From the NCBI GenBank assembly GCA_017509045.1, contig JAFWQP010000074.1:1-36449 (forward strand): a DNA stretch of 36,449 nucleotides. Reading direction: 5' to 3'. The notes under the pieces are model-generated. The model was not told where the DNA came from and ran no database searches. It saw only the letters and a program-made list of their open reading frames with translations. Below are positions 8,221 through 17,672 of this stretch, piece after piece. Each line of letters begins with the position of its first letter. The stretch's first letter is position 1. The DNA comes from Bacteroidales bacterium (lineage in GTDB: Bacteria; Bacteroidota; Bacteroidia; Bacteroidales; P3). The position numbers and the translations under genes were made by a program.

Positions 8221-11200
8221 CAAAAACTCATTCTTAGGGTTACACCACCCTTGGTGGTTGAATTGGGATAACTATTTTGTATAAAGGGTTTATTCACATT
8301 GGTTTGGAAGAAAGCCCGCAAGGTGAGCGTTGTGCTGAGGGCATACTCTGCCGACAGCTCCGCCATCCACACGCGGCTGCCCGACGATATTTGGCTAATA
8401 TTCTGGTTAATCTTCCTAATATTAGTCATATTGCTATTGTAAGTGATATTCAGCTGCAACACCACATCGCTCTTCAAATGGTGGATGCCTTCGCCAAACT
8501 TCACATCCACCTTCACGTCCTTGAAACGATAGCCTCCACCGAAGGTGATGCCGTCGCGCGTTGTTTCGGTGAGCTGGTTGTTGGCAAAACTGAGTTGCAA
8601 CGTGCGGTTCTTTTGCACCGACAGATTGAGCTGCACACTATTGGTCATGCTCACCGACAACCGCAGCAGCGGATTGAACTGCTCACTAATCTGCACACCC
8701 TCCATACTCACTGGAGCCACAAAGTCGCCTGTGTTATTCAGCACCGTCTCCGCACCGTAGTCGTAGCCATTCTTGCCGGCGATGGCGGCATCGGTATAGT
8801 AGTTGCCTATGGTGTAGGTGGAAGCATACCTATGCGAGAGGGAGATATTATTGAACCATTTCTTAAGAGCCGGAATCTTGTTCAGACCATTGTACGACAC
8901 CGACCAGTTGGGCAGCGGCAACCCGAGGAAGGGCGAGAATGCATAGCTGCTGGCATCCTTACCCAAATAGGTGGCAAGGAAGCTGGTGAGCAGCACAGTC
9001 TGCTGGTTGGCGCTATAGCCCGCAGGGTAATACTGCCCGTTCATCGTGTCCAACACCATCTCGTCGCACATAGGATTGGGATTGGCGGCCGCCAAACGTT
9101 CTGCCACAATGCTTCTATTCGACAGGAAGTTGTCGAACAATGTGCTGTCGTCCATAAAGGTGGTCGCCATACTCCAGCATGTGGTAGAGTAGCTGCCCAT
9201 CATCACGTACGACAACGGTCCATCCACCTCATCCCACTCGCTGAGATACTTGTAGTAATACTCCTCGCGACGCTGGTAGTTCTGCGTGGCGGTAATATCA
9301 ATCTTAAAGTCGCGGATAGGTTCCACCTGTGCCTGGAGCGAGAGCATACGGTTCATGGTGTTTTGATGAGGGCTGTTCATCAAACTGTCGCGCGACAGAA
9401 GGTCGTCCCTACGCAACCGTTCCACCAACCCGTCATTGTAACCCAACACAAAGGTGGGGCCTGGCATCCAGCCATTGCGAGGATCCATACCTAAGATACT
9501 AACCGTACCCATATAGCCAGGCAATATCGAACCCATCGAATTGCTATACTGAGCACCAAACGACTTAAGGCCTGTGATAAAACGGATGCCGAATTTGCCC
9601 AACTCAGCCAAACGTTCTGCCGCCTCTGCCCGACGCACCGAATCAGGATTCTTCGCACGCGCTATGGAGTCTTGCGCCGCTTTTTCACGTTCCTTCTTGG
9701 TCATCCTCTTGGGATCTTTCTGTTGGTTGGTAGGCTTCTGCTTATATGCATTCTTGATAAAGTCGAACTTGTTATACAGCGTCTGCAACTGTCCTGTCAC
9801 CGAGGCTTGCACCTGAGTGGAGTTGTTCAGCGTGCTACCCTGCGACGCCAATGCCTGCGTGGTGCCCAAGAAATTATACACCGTGTGATAGGTAATCGGC
9901 ATACGTATAAAATCGAGATAGGGCAGCTTGGTGATGGGCAAATCCCATGTAAGGTTAATGCTCTGCTGGAAGTTCTGCATCGTACCCCCGTTGGTTAACG
10001 AATGCCATATACTATCGCGGCTGCCTCGGGTATCCACACGGCCCACAGGCTCGTCGATACGGGCGTTGGCGGTAGCGCTATACTGGAGATGGATGCTTCG
10101 GCTCAAATCGTACTGCAGCCCATAGTCGCGCCGCCATGTGAACTGTTTGAAATAGGTCGGCTTCATGATAATCAGTGCCGCACCACGATTGCGCAACATG
10201 GTCTCCTCATAGTCCCGATACACCTCTGTGCTGAAGGATAAGCTCTTCGGCTTGTAATACAGGTTGAAGTCTTTGATAAACTTGCCGTTCTTTCCGTTGA
10301 TGAATTTAGAACTCGACTTAGCAAACGGCGAGAACAATCCCGGCTCTTGTGGCGAGAAAGCGTATGTGAAGCCTCCCCGATGCTGGTCTTTGTTGTAATA
10401 GGCCAGTTCGTCGTCGGACGAGCGTTCACGGCTATAAGCGTACGAGAAGGAGAAGTTCTCTATGTCGTAGGCATGAGGTTTCAGCGCACTTTTGCCCATA
10501 CGGTCCTTACGGACATTGGTGAGGGTAATGTTTGTGGTGGTCTTGCGCTCTTGCGCCATTGCTTTCACGCTGTCGCGTTCCTGCTGTGTTTGATAGGTCT
10601 TAAGGTCGTTGCGAAGGCGCACATCGGGGTCTAGCGGATTATACTCGGGACTCCCAATTTGCCTGTTCCAATCCAAATAGAATGGGATATGCACACCCCA
10701 ATTCTCGGGGAGGAACTTGCCTAATTCAAGGTCAAGGATGCTTTGCAGTTGCAACGTATTCACCAATTCCAACGAAGTGGGCTTCTCTTCCAGATTGCCG
10801 AAACCTGCCGTGCGGTAGGAACCATAGAGCGACAAGTTACCCAAGTCGGCAAGATTGGTACGCGCCAAAGCCATAGCCGCCACACCGCCACGATTGTTAA
10901 AGTCGGTAAGTCGCAGCTCGTTGAGCCACACCACACACGATTTAGGCAACATATCGTTGCCGTCGTCCAGCGACTCCTTCTTGGGATTGCGCACACCCAC
11001 CATGATAACCTTCACCTTACCCAGATTGGGCACACCCAGCACCGTATACTTACGGTCGCCAACCCACTCGCTATAGAGCAGCTGGCTGCTATATGCCAAG
11101 TCGCCACTGCGAATAAGGCGGTTGCGGTTGGTCTTGATGTCGACAAAACGAGTCAGATCAATCTCCACATTGTTATCCACCGGCCAAATGGCGTAAGCGT

Positions 11201-14200
11201 CATCCTTGCCCACACCCCATTCGGTAAACTTAAGAGGCACCTCGTACTCATAGTAGTTGTTGGTATAGTCGCTACCCAGTCGCACAAACAGCACCATATC
11301 GTCGTCGTCCATCTGGTCGTTTTGGAACTTCTTCTCGGCATGTACGAACATCTTTATCTTCCCGTAGTTGCGCAGGTCGTACTGGGTGCTACGATACACC
11401 GCTCGGGCATCACCCGATGCCAAGTCGGTAATGTCGAGCGATAGTGCCTGCTCGTTCAACCGTATGGCCGTAGAAGAGGTGCTGTACCACTGCTCACGCT
11501 CAATATCGGGCGGCAGGACGTAAGGTACTGGATAGCGGTTGCCGTTCTCCTCGATGCTCACCGTGTTGATGCTAAACGAGGTATTGGCACCCGTGCCTGT
11601 GGTATAGTCGCCCGGCTGCAACAGGTTCTCGGTATACTTACGCCATGTGGCATAAACCAGTTCCAATGTGGCAAAGCGCAATATAATGGGCTGTTCGAAT
11701 TCGCTAAGGAACATACGCATAAATCGGATAGACTGGAAACCGTTGAGTTTGCCTACCATCTGATCATACTCGCGGATGGGAACGCGGAACTGATACCATT
11801 TGCACGTAGTGGTGGTGCCGTTCGGCAGCAGCACATTGTTGGCCTCCTGTATGTCTACTATGTGATTCTCGCCTATCACCATCTTCGTCGGGTCGAGCTC
11901 TATCACGTACTGATAATAGTTTTCTCCTTCGCTGAGGGTGTTGTCTTTGTTTATATCCTCGACGTTAGGATAGTTTGTCGCCGCCGTGCGGTAGGTCTCC
12001 GTGTTGTCCGCCTGCACAGCCGAATTACCCTCGGGATTGGAGTAGTATTTGTATCGCTCCACAATCTTCACCCCTTGCGCATCGTAGTCCGAGCTACGAT
12101 AGTAGCGAAAATCGTCAGCCGACGGGTCGGCCGCTGCCATTTGGTATGCCTCCGACGAGGTGCCATGCAACAGGGCTATCTGATTGAGATAGTCGGCGAA
12201 GAAACTCTGCTCATCATTGCTGCCGTGGGTGCTGCTGAGTCCGTCGTAACCAATATCTTGGTACTTGCGCGACGCCTCGTTATTGTCAAACGCATTCACT
12301 ATCGGCTGCGTATTCGGCACACGGCCCCAAATAGTAGTATCCACACCCTTCACTTCCGACGAGGTGGGCAGACCGTTCTCAAAACTCTTGCGACCATCGC
12401 GCAATATATCCTCACTAATCTCACCCAAATTGATGTAAAGTTTACCTCCCGAGTGGTCGGGGTTTTCGATAAAGGGGTCCATGAGCCAAAACTCGAGGGT
12501 CTCGATGTTCTGCGTCTCAAAGTCGGTATAGTCCAATTCACGCATGATACCGCCCCAACGACTGCTCGGCTGCGCCAGCTTGCCGCTCTCGGTAAGACCG
12601 GCACTGAATTGTGTCGGCGCTACATCGTAGTTGTACGGGCCGCGCTCGTCGGGATAGTATGCCAGATTCAGCTCGTATATAACGGTCAGGTCTCCCTGCG
12701 CCAAATCCTTGTTCGGGAACACTTCCTGTTCGTTGATACGTCGGGCGTAGGGCTGCGAGCGATCCTCGTCGGTAATGCCCGATATGGATTCGGGACCTGT
12801 CTTATAGAATATCTGGTCGATGCGATACCACGACAGCCTGGCTCGGTTGAATCCGTATGCCAACCCTGTGCCGGGCGCAGTTTCTGGGAAATGGGGCAGC
12901 GACAGCTTGTAGTCTTGCGGTGTACTTGCCAAATGCCAATAGGTGATGCCTTTAAGGTCGATGCTGCTCTCTGCACCCTCGAAGTCGTCGATATACGACA
13001 CACTGCCCTCCTTACTGCCCGTGCGCGACAATCCCGGAATGAACTGTGCAAACTCGGCTGATAGGGTGAGGTTCGACGGCGCCTTGGTGTCGATGCCGGG
13101 CAGCCGGTCAATCAACTTGGTGACAAAGGGTGCCTCGTGACGGTAGTTGAGGTCTAGTCCCCAGATGCTGTTGCTTGTAGGCTCATCGCCGAAGTTGTTC
13201 TTCTGGGTGAGAGGTTTCTCAGAGAGGTTCATGAAAGTACCGCCGATGTTAAAGTCGGGCTGCACTTCGTAGTTGATATGGGCACCTACCATAGTCTTGG
13301 ACATCATGCTGAACGAGTTGTTCTCGCTGCTAACGCTGATGGGGGTGCCGCTGGAGAGAATACTCTCGTTGATGATGCGAACCGTACCCATAGTATAGTC
13401 CACCGTGTAGTCGACATTTTCAATCAGAGGCACACCGCCTGCCGTAACGGTAACAGAGCCCGGAGACACACTATAGCCAAGCGATATTTCGCCGCTGACC
13501 GTGCTGGAGTAATAACCCTCGATATAGAACTTATTTTTGTCGGCATACTGTTGTGCCAAAGTACGCGTCATCGTATAGAGCGAGTCGAAACAATACTCTT
13601 TGGCAAATTCGCTGTCGCCTAAAATCTCGCGCAGGTCGCGTCCAAAGGGCTCTACGTATGGGAAGAAGATACGTCCTGTAGTGGACTGGATTATACCGCC
13701 CTTAAAGGCAGCGCTGTCGAACCAGTCGAACACCCCATCGGCATAGTAGTAGTTCTGCGAGGCATCCATACGGTCAAGTCCGAATAGTTCAATCAGGGGT
13801 ATGCCCTCTTTGGGTCCTTCTGTGAAGTAGCCTATACCCACACCGCCCTCTTTACTTTCGTAAAGCACGTTGAGGCGGAACTTGTCGCGCGATATCTGCG
13901 TGCTGCGTAGGAAGTAGACATTCTTCATCATCAGTCGCCACAACGGACTCCGCGTGTCTATCGAGGTACCTTTAATCAGTTTCACCACCAGCGTGTTGGG
14001 GTCGTTGATACCATCGGTGGTCAATTCACCGACTTGATACACCGTTGTGTCGCCCACCACTTGGTACTGGAAGGCTACCGCCAACACTTGGTCGGCACTG
14101 AGTGGCTGGCTGAGCGTGATAAAGCCCAACTGGGCGTTGTAGGTATATTCGTTGCTATTCAGCAGTCGCGCGCTCTGCACCTTCTCGAAGTCGACACCCG

Positions 14201-15395
14201 ACGTAAATCCTACGCCCTGCATGTGCGCAGTGATATTGTCGGTATTTCGGATAGAGGGTAGGTTGATAACCTGCAATATGTTGTTGCTCCCGTTCGAGGG
14301 ACGCGCCGACATACCGCCAACCACACGATTGCTGCTGGGATTGTTCTCACCCAAGTCGGTTAGCGCCAAAATGTTTCTATTGTTGGTGACGGCGGCTCCC
14401 ACATTGGTACGCCACACTTCCAGACGGATAATCTTGATGGGGGTGTTGGGCGTAGGCAGTGTTGCCATCGCCTTGTTGTAGTTCTCGTAAAAGTATTGGG
14501 CTATGAAGTAGTGGCGGTTTTCCTCGTATTCGTCTGAACGTATCTGAAACTCCTGTGTGGTGGCACCGCCCTGCACCTGCATGTTTTCGGTGCTGGTCTC
14601 TTTTTTGGACAGCACTGCGTCGACTGTCAGCTTACCAAATTTCAACTTGGTATGGAATCCAAACAGTTGTTGGCTACCTTGTATGAGGGTTGTATTAAGG
14701 GGGAAGGATATATGCGCCGCCTCGAATAGCTGCACTATGTCGTCCTCCTTGCCTGCATACTGGAGTTTTATCTTGTTCTCGAAGTCGAAGGTAGCGCGAG
14801 TGTTCCAATTGATGTCGAAATCAAATAGGTCGCCTATCTTGGCATTCATGCTGACCTGGATGTTCTCATCGAAGTCGAAATTGTTTTTTCGGCGCATATT
14901 TTGGTCTAACTGCGGGTCGTCGCGGAAGTCGCTGACAACTTGGAAGGTGAGGTCTACACTACCCGTTGGGTCGACGCTGATGTCGGGAATGGCCAGCAGC
15001 CCGTCCACCTTCTTGCTGATTTCTGAAAAGCCAGGAATCCGACTCAGCAGCCCGTCGTCCGCTGCGGTATCGCCTACCGACGTGCGCTCGTTCCAGTATT
15101 TCTTCATCAACTGGTCCATCTGGTATTCCTGATACTCCTCAAAACTCATATACTCGCGGTTGATAACCATCTCTCCTACACGCGTCACACGCACATAGCC
15201 ACCCGACTCCGCATCGTATTCCACTGTGGTGGTAACACCCACGTCCGGCGTCTGCGCCTGCGCAGGTACCGCCAACCACATAAACAATGCCAGGAACACC
15301 ACTGCGATAATGCCTGAATGTGAGAATGCTTGAGTGCTGGCGCGGCGAACACTCAAACAATCAAGCAATCGAACAATCAAGCAATTATTTTTCAT
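8220..15395 (-). CDS. sprA: SprA/Sov outer-membrane translocon of type IX secretion
   Basis: This 2,391-residue protein matches the size of SprA (gliding motility) and Sov of Porphyromonas, the giant 36-strand outer-membrane barrel through which type IX cargo passes. Features seen: a hydrophobic signal core near residues 29-48 ending in AQAQ; the early region with YMSFEEYQEYQ; long stretches of alternating beta-strand sequence; and a C-terminal strand ending TTKGGVTLRMSF. The first 28 residues are unusual because they are encoded by a 16-bp word repeat, giving an over-long basic region before the signal core. The start overlaps the ruvA stop by one base (TGATG). Presence of this gene implies that the cell has type IX secretion; no other T9SS gene lies in the window. 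Confidence 0.95.
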   Translation of the reverse strand: MKNNCLIVRLLDCLSVRRASTQAFSHSGIIAVVFLALFMWLAVPAQAQTPDVGVTTTVEYDAESGGYVRVTRVGEMVINREYMSFEEYQEYQMDQLMKKYWNERTSVGDTAADDGLLSRIPGFSEISKKVDGLLAIPDISVDPTGSVDLTFQVVSDFRDDPQLDQNMRRKNNFDFDENIQVSMNAKIGDLFDFDINWNTRATFDFENKIKLQYAGKEDDIVQLFEAAHISFPLNTTLIQGSQQLFGFHTKLKFGKLTVDAVLSKKETSTENMQVQGGATTQEFQIRSDEYEENRHYFIAQYFYENYNKAMATLPTPNTPIKIIRLEVWRTNVGAAVTNNRNILALTDLGENNPSSNRVVGGMSARPSNGSNNILQVINLPSIRNTDNITAHMQGVGFTSGVDFEKVQSARLLNSNEYTYNAQLGFITLSQPLSADQVLAVAFQYQVVGDTTVYQVGELTTDGINDPNTLVVKLIKGTSIDTRSPLWRLMMKNVYFLRSTQISRDKFRLNVLYESKEGGVGIGYFTEGPKEGIPLIELFGLDRMDASQNYYYADGVFDWFDSAAFKGGIIQSTTGRIFFPYVEPFGRDLREILGDSEFAKEYCFDSLYTMTRTLAQQYADKNKFYIEGYYSSTVSGEISLGYSVSPGSVTVTAGGVPLIENVDYTVDYTMGTVRIINESILSSGTPISVSSENNSFSMMSKTMVGAHINYEVQPDFNIGGTFMNLSEKPLTQKNNFGDEPTSNSIWGLDLNYRHEAPFVTKLIDRLPGIDTKAPSNLTLSAEFAQFIPGLSRTGSKEGSVSYIDDFEGAESSIDLKGITYWHLASTPQDYKLSLPHFPETAPGTGLAYGFNRARLSWYRIDQIFYKTGPESISGITDEDRSQPYARRINEQEVFPNKDLAQGDLTVIYELNLAYYPDERGPYNYDVAPTQFSAGLTESGKLAQPSSRWGGIMRELDYTDFETQNIETLEFWLMDPFIENPDHSGGKLYINLGEISEDILRDGRKSFENGLPTSSEVKGVDTTIWGRVPNTQPIVNAFDNNEASRKYQDIGYDGLSSTHGSNDEQSFFADYLNQIALLHGTSSEAYQMAAADPSADDFRYYRSSDYDAQGVKIVERYKYYSNPEGNSAVQADNTETYRTAATNYPNVEDINKDNTLSEGENYYQYVIELDPTKMVIGENHIVDIQEANNVLLPNGTTTTCKWYQFRVPIREYDQMVGKLNGFQSIRFMRMFLSEFEQPIILRFATLELVYATWRKYTENLLQPGDYTTGTGANTSFSINTVSIEENGNRYPVPYVLPPDIEREQWYSTSSTAIRLNEQALSLDITDLASGDARAVYRSTQYDLRNYGKIKMFVHAEKKFQNDQMDDDDMVLFVRLGSDYTNNYYEYEVPLKFTEWGVGKDDAYAIWPVDNNVEIDLTRFVDIKTNRNRLIRSGDLAYSSQLLYSEWVGDRKYTVLGVPNLGKVKVIMVGVRNPKKESLDDGNDMLPKSCVVWLNELRLTDFNNRGGVAAMALARTNLADLGNLSLYGSYRTAGFGNLEEKPTSLELVNTLQLQSILDLELGKFLPENWGVHIPFYLDWNRQIGSPEYNPLDPDVRLRNDLKTYQTQQERDSVKAMAQERKTTTNITLTNVRKDRMGKSALKPHAYDIENFSFSYAYSRERSSDDELAYYNKDQHRGGFTYAFSPQEPGLFSPFAKSSSKFINGKNGKFIKDFNLYYKPKSLSFSTEVYRDYEETMLRNRGAALIIMKPTYFKQFTWRRDYGLQYDLSRSIHLQYSATANARIDEPVGRVDTRGSRDSIWHSLTNGGTMQNFQQSINLTWDLPITKLPYLDFIRMPITYHTVYNFLGTTQALASQGSTLNNSTQVQASVTGQLQTLYNKFDFIKNAYKQKPTNQQKDPKRMTKKEREKAAQDSIARAKNPDSVRRAEAAERLAELGKFGIRFITGLKSFGAQYSNSMGSILPGYMGTVSILGMDPRNGWMPGPTFVLGYNDGLVERLRRDDLLSRDSLMNSPHQNTMNRMLSLQAQVEPIRDFKIDITATQNYQRREEYYYKYLSEWDEVDGPLSYVMMGSYSTTCWSMATTFMDDSTLFDNFLSNRSIVAERLAAANPNPMCDEMVLDTMNGQYYPAGYSANQQTVLLTSFLATYLGKDASSYAFSPFLGLPLPNWSVSYNGLNKIPALKKWFNNISLSHRYASTYTIGNYYTDAAIAGKNGYDYGAETVLNNTGDFVAPVSMEGVQISEQFNPLLRLSVSMTNSVQLNLSVQKNRTLQLSFANNQLTETTRDGITFGGGYRFKDVKVDVKFGEGIHHLKSDVVLQLNITYNSNMTNIRKINQNISQISSGSRVWMAELSAEYALSTTLTLRAFFQTNVNKPFIQNSYPNSTTKGGVTLRMSF

Positions 15396-15964
15396 CAGAG
15401 TTTTTGTAAGGCTTGTTTAATTAGTTCTTCGACGGTGAGCGAGGCATCCAATGACTGAAGCACTTTGTCCGCTGCCGCCTTGGGGAATCCTAACATCACT
15501 AGGGCGCTGAGCGCCTCTTCCTTGTTGTGGCTGACGGGAGCCGACGGCACATTGGCATATCCTGTGCCCGACACCTTGTCTTTCAATTCCAGCACTATGC
15601 GCTGCGCGGTCTTGGCGCCCACGCCTTTGACTTGCTTGAGCATCTTGTCGTCCTGCGCTGCGATGGCATTCGTCATTTCGTCTACACTCAACGACGAAAG
15701 CATCATACGCGCTGTGGCAGCTCCTACACCGTTGACCCCCAGCAGCAGTCGAAACATATCGCGCTCGGCCGTACTGTAAAAGCCATACAGTTGGTAGGCA
15801 TCCTCACGAATCACCTCATGCACCCACAACCGAACCTCTGTCTTAGTCTGTATGGCACTATAGGTGGTGAGCGATATTTCGAGCAGATAACCCACCCCGC
15901 CACAATCCACGACGGCGTTGGCAGCGGTAAGGGATGCTAGTTTTCCAGAAAGATACTCGATCAT
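15395..15964 (-). CDS. ruvA: Holliday junction branch migration protein RuvA
   Basis: RuvA binds Holliday junctions as a tetramer and loads the RuvB motor. The 189-residue length is normal. The three family parts are visible: an OB-fold at about residues 1-65 (MIEYLSGKLASL, VDCGGVGYLLEIS); two helix-hairpin-helix motifs near 74-90 (LLGVNGVGAATARMML) and 108-125 (VKGVGAKTAQRIVLEL); and a C-terminal RuvB-contact domain from about 145 (EEALSALVMLGFPKAAADKV). The TGA stop shares a base with the sprA ATG. Upstream is 119 bp of word repeats with no clear promoter box. Confidence 0.97.
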   Translation of the reverse strand: MIEYLSGKLASLTAANAVVDCGGVGYLLEISLTTYSAIQTKTEVRLWVHEVIREDAYQLYGFYSTAERDMFRLLLGVNGVGAATARMMLSSLSVDEMTNAIAAQDDKMLKQVKGVGAKTAQRIVLELKDKVSGTGYANVPSAPVSHNKEEALSALVMLGFPKAAADKVLQSLDASLTVEELIKQALQKL

Positions 15965-16083
15965 ATTGAATTGAGAATTGAGAAATGAGAATTGAGAATT
16001 GGCTGCCGCATAAACAATAAACTGTAAACTGTAAAACTGTAAACTGTAAACAACTCTAAACTTTAAAATCTAAACTTTAAACT
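15965..16083. repeat. Low-complexity word repeats
   Basis: This gap upstream of ruvA consists of runs of GAATTGAGAATT words, then AAACTGTAAACTGT words, then CTAAACTTTAAACTTTA words. No gene, hairpin or promoter box is evident. Confidence 0.65.
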
Positions 16084-17538
16084 TTACCTATTCAGTCGGG
16101 GTGGACGTAGTGTGGCAGGAAGGGAGCGGACGGTGGAGTGTGGGAAAGTGGTCGTACGATAGCGTCGGGAAAGGGTGTCGCCATCGTAGTATTGGTAGCC
16201 TATGCCCAGTGCGGGCGAATCTTCTTGTAGGTGGTAGTCGCCTTCGGCGGGATCGACAAAGAGGGGGTCTTCGTCCCATTCGCCTCCTCGCACCAAGCAG
16301 TGCGTGAGTGCGAAGTGGACGGGCGACGTGCTGTCCAAACTGATGTTCATCTCGCTAGCGAGGCTGCCGTAGACGATACAGTCGGTCATCACCCCCTGCA
16401 TGGGCCACACGTAGCGGGTGTTGGTCGCCTCGTCGTCGAGATAGTTGCTGACCAGCACGCTGGGAACAGTGCGGTTGTCGTAGCGCCAATAGTTGGCAAA
16501 GGTACAGTGGCTAAAGTCATACCAGCCACCATATTGCAACGCCGCTGTCACCATACCGCAGTTGGTCACCAGCAGGTTGTCGCCCACTATGTATGCGGTA
16601 TTGCAGCGCAGGCCGGCAAGTGTGTGGTTACGTATCTCAGTATTGCTGATGCGCAAAGTGGGGTTGGCGTTGGCACAGCTGTCCACAGCGATGCCCATAT
16701 ACCCGTTTTCCACCACAGCGTGGTCGATATAGTTGTCCACACTGCCCATACTCAACCACAGATAGCCCCACTGTCCCGGCAGGTAGTCGTACCAGCCGTC
16801 GTGCCGCAGCGAGGTGAGCAGCACCGGCTGCTGGGCTGTGCCTCGTATGTCGAGGGTGGCACTGTCGTAAATCCACAGCACAGCATCGTTGGCAAAATAT
16901 AGCTCGTCGCCCTCTTGCAGATGCAGCGTGTGGCGACTATCGACAACGGCATAGCCTAAAATAACATGAGGCAGGTCGTGCCTCCAATGCTCGCAGTCAA
17001 TGACACTATAGGCATAGGGGTTGCCAAACATATCGACCACAGGCGTTCCGTCCGCAGTGTGTATGGTGTCGGTGGGAACGTGGTAGACGGCATTGCGCCC
17101 GTATGCCGTGAGGGGCAGCCTTTGCACCCCGTCGTCGAAACGAAACAGAACGGCATCCTCAATCAGGAAAGGCTCGGTCTGCTGGTTGGGGTTGATATTG
17201 GCGCGCACAAAGACAAAGACACTGTCGCCGGCGTCGATGCTGATGTTTCGTGCCACCATGTTGGTGTCGCCATCCACATTCAGACGGAAACGCGACTGCC
17301 GTCCTTCCTGCAGCGTCACCTCGTTGATGCGCACAGGATTGTGGGAATGGTTATACACCTTAAACTGCCTTGTGGTGGTGCCCATCTGTGTGAAAACGGT
17401 GTCGAACGCCATAGTGTCGCACGAGAAGTCAAGCACCACGCCCTCCGTCCGCCAATCGTCCTCCTTCCAACAGGAGGTGAAAAGCAGCGACAGCAGCGTT
17501 GCCATCAAGAACGTTATATGTAACAAATGTTTCAGCAC
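16084..17538 (-). CDS. Lipoprotein with right-handed beta-helix domain
   Basis: This 484-residue protein carries a lipoprotein signal (LLFTSC, lipidated C23) and is expected on the outer membrane or cell surface. Residues about 200-420 show short repeating turns with N/D/G-rich corners (GTAQQPVLLTSLRHDGW, HAVVENGYMGIAVDS, ISNTEIRNHTLAGLRC), typical of parallel beta-helix proteins such as choice-of-anchor Q families. No catalytic residues for a lyase can be assigned. The start is a GTG at 17538-17536; the next in-frame ATG (17505) would leave too short a signal peptide. It precedes ruvA on the same strand. Confidence 0.78.
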   Translation of the reverse strand: MLKHLLHITFLMATLLSLLFTSCWKEDDWRTEGVVLDFSCDTMAFDTVFTQMGTTTRQFKVYNHSHNPVRINEVTLQEGRQSRFRLNVDGDTNMVARNISIDAGDSVFVFVRANINPNQQTEPFLIEDAVLFRFDDGVQRLPLTAYGRNAVYHVPTDTIHTADGTPVVDMFGNPYAYSVIDCEHWRHDLPHVILGYAVVDSRHTLHLQEGDELYFANDAVLWIYDSATLDIRGTAQQPVLLTSLRHDGWYDYLPGQWGYLWLSMGSVDNYIDHAVVENGYMGIAVDSCANANPTLRISNTEIRNHTLAGLRCNTAYIVGDNLLVTNCGMVTAALQYGGWYDFSHCTFANYWRYDNRTVPSVLVSNYLDDEATNTRYVWPMQGVMTDCIVYGSLASEMNISLDSTSPVHFALTHCLVRGGEWDEDPLFVDPAEGDYHLQEDSPALGIGYQYYDGDTLSRRYRTTTFPHSTVRSLPATLRPPRLNR

Positions 17539-17672
17539 GTGTTTATGTTTTAAAGGTTTTAACGGTTTGAAGGTTTAAAGGGTACGAGGTTATTCGGAGC
17601 GCACGTTTTTAACCTTTTAAACTTTCAAGCGAAGCCAACCTTATAAAACTAGATAACGCAAAAGAAGAATTA
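17539..17672. repeat. Word-repeat spacer with imperfect inverted repeat
   Basis: This spacer contains TTTTAAAGGTTTTAACGG and AGGTTTAAAG on one side and TTTTTAACCTTTTAAAC on the other. These can pair imperfectly into a long AT-rich hairpin. It may act as a weak terminator after the M64 gene, but the stem is not convincing. Confidence 0.4.

Noticed and set aside
8277..9494. Long plus-strand open frame of about 405 codons
   Set aside because: It is antisense to sprA; the composition (His/Val/Gln-rich, no domain) is that of a shadow frame, and sprA is certain.
11862..13061. Plus-strand open frame of about 400 codons
   Set aside because: Antisense to sprA, with shadow-frame composition and no family.
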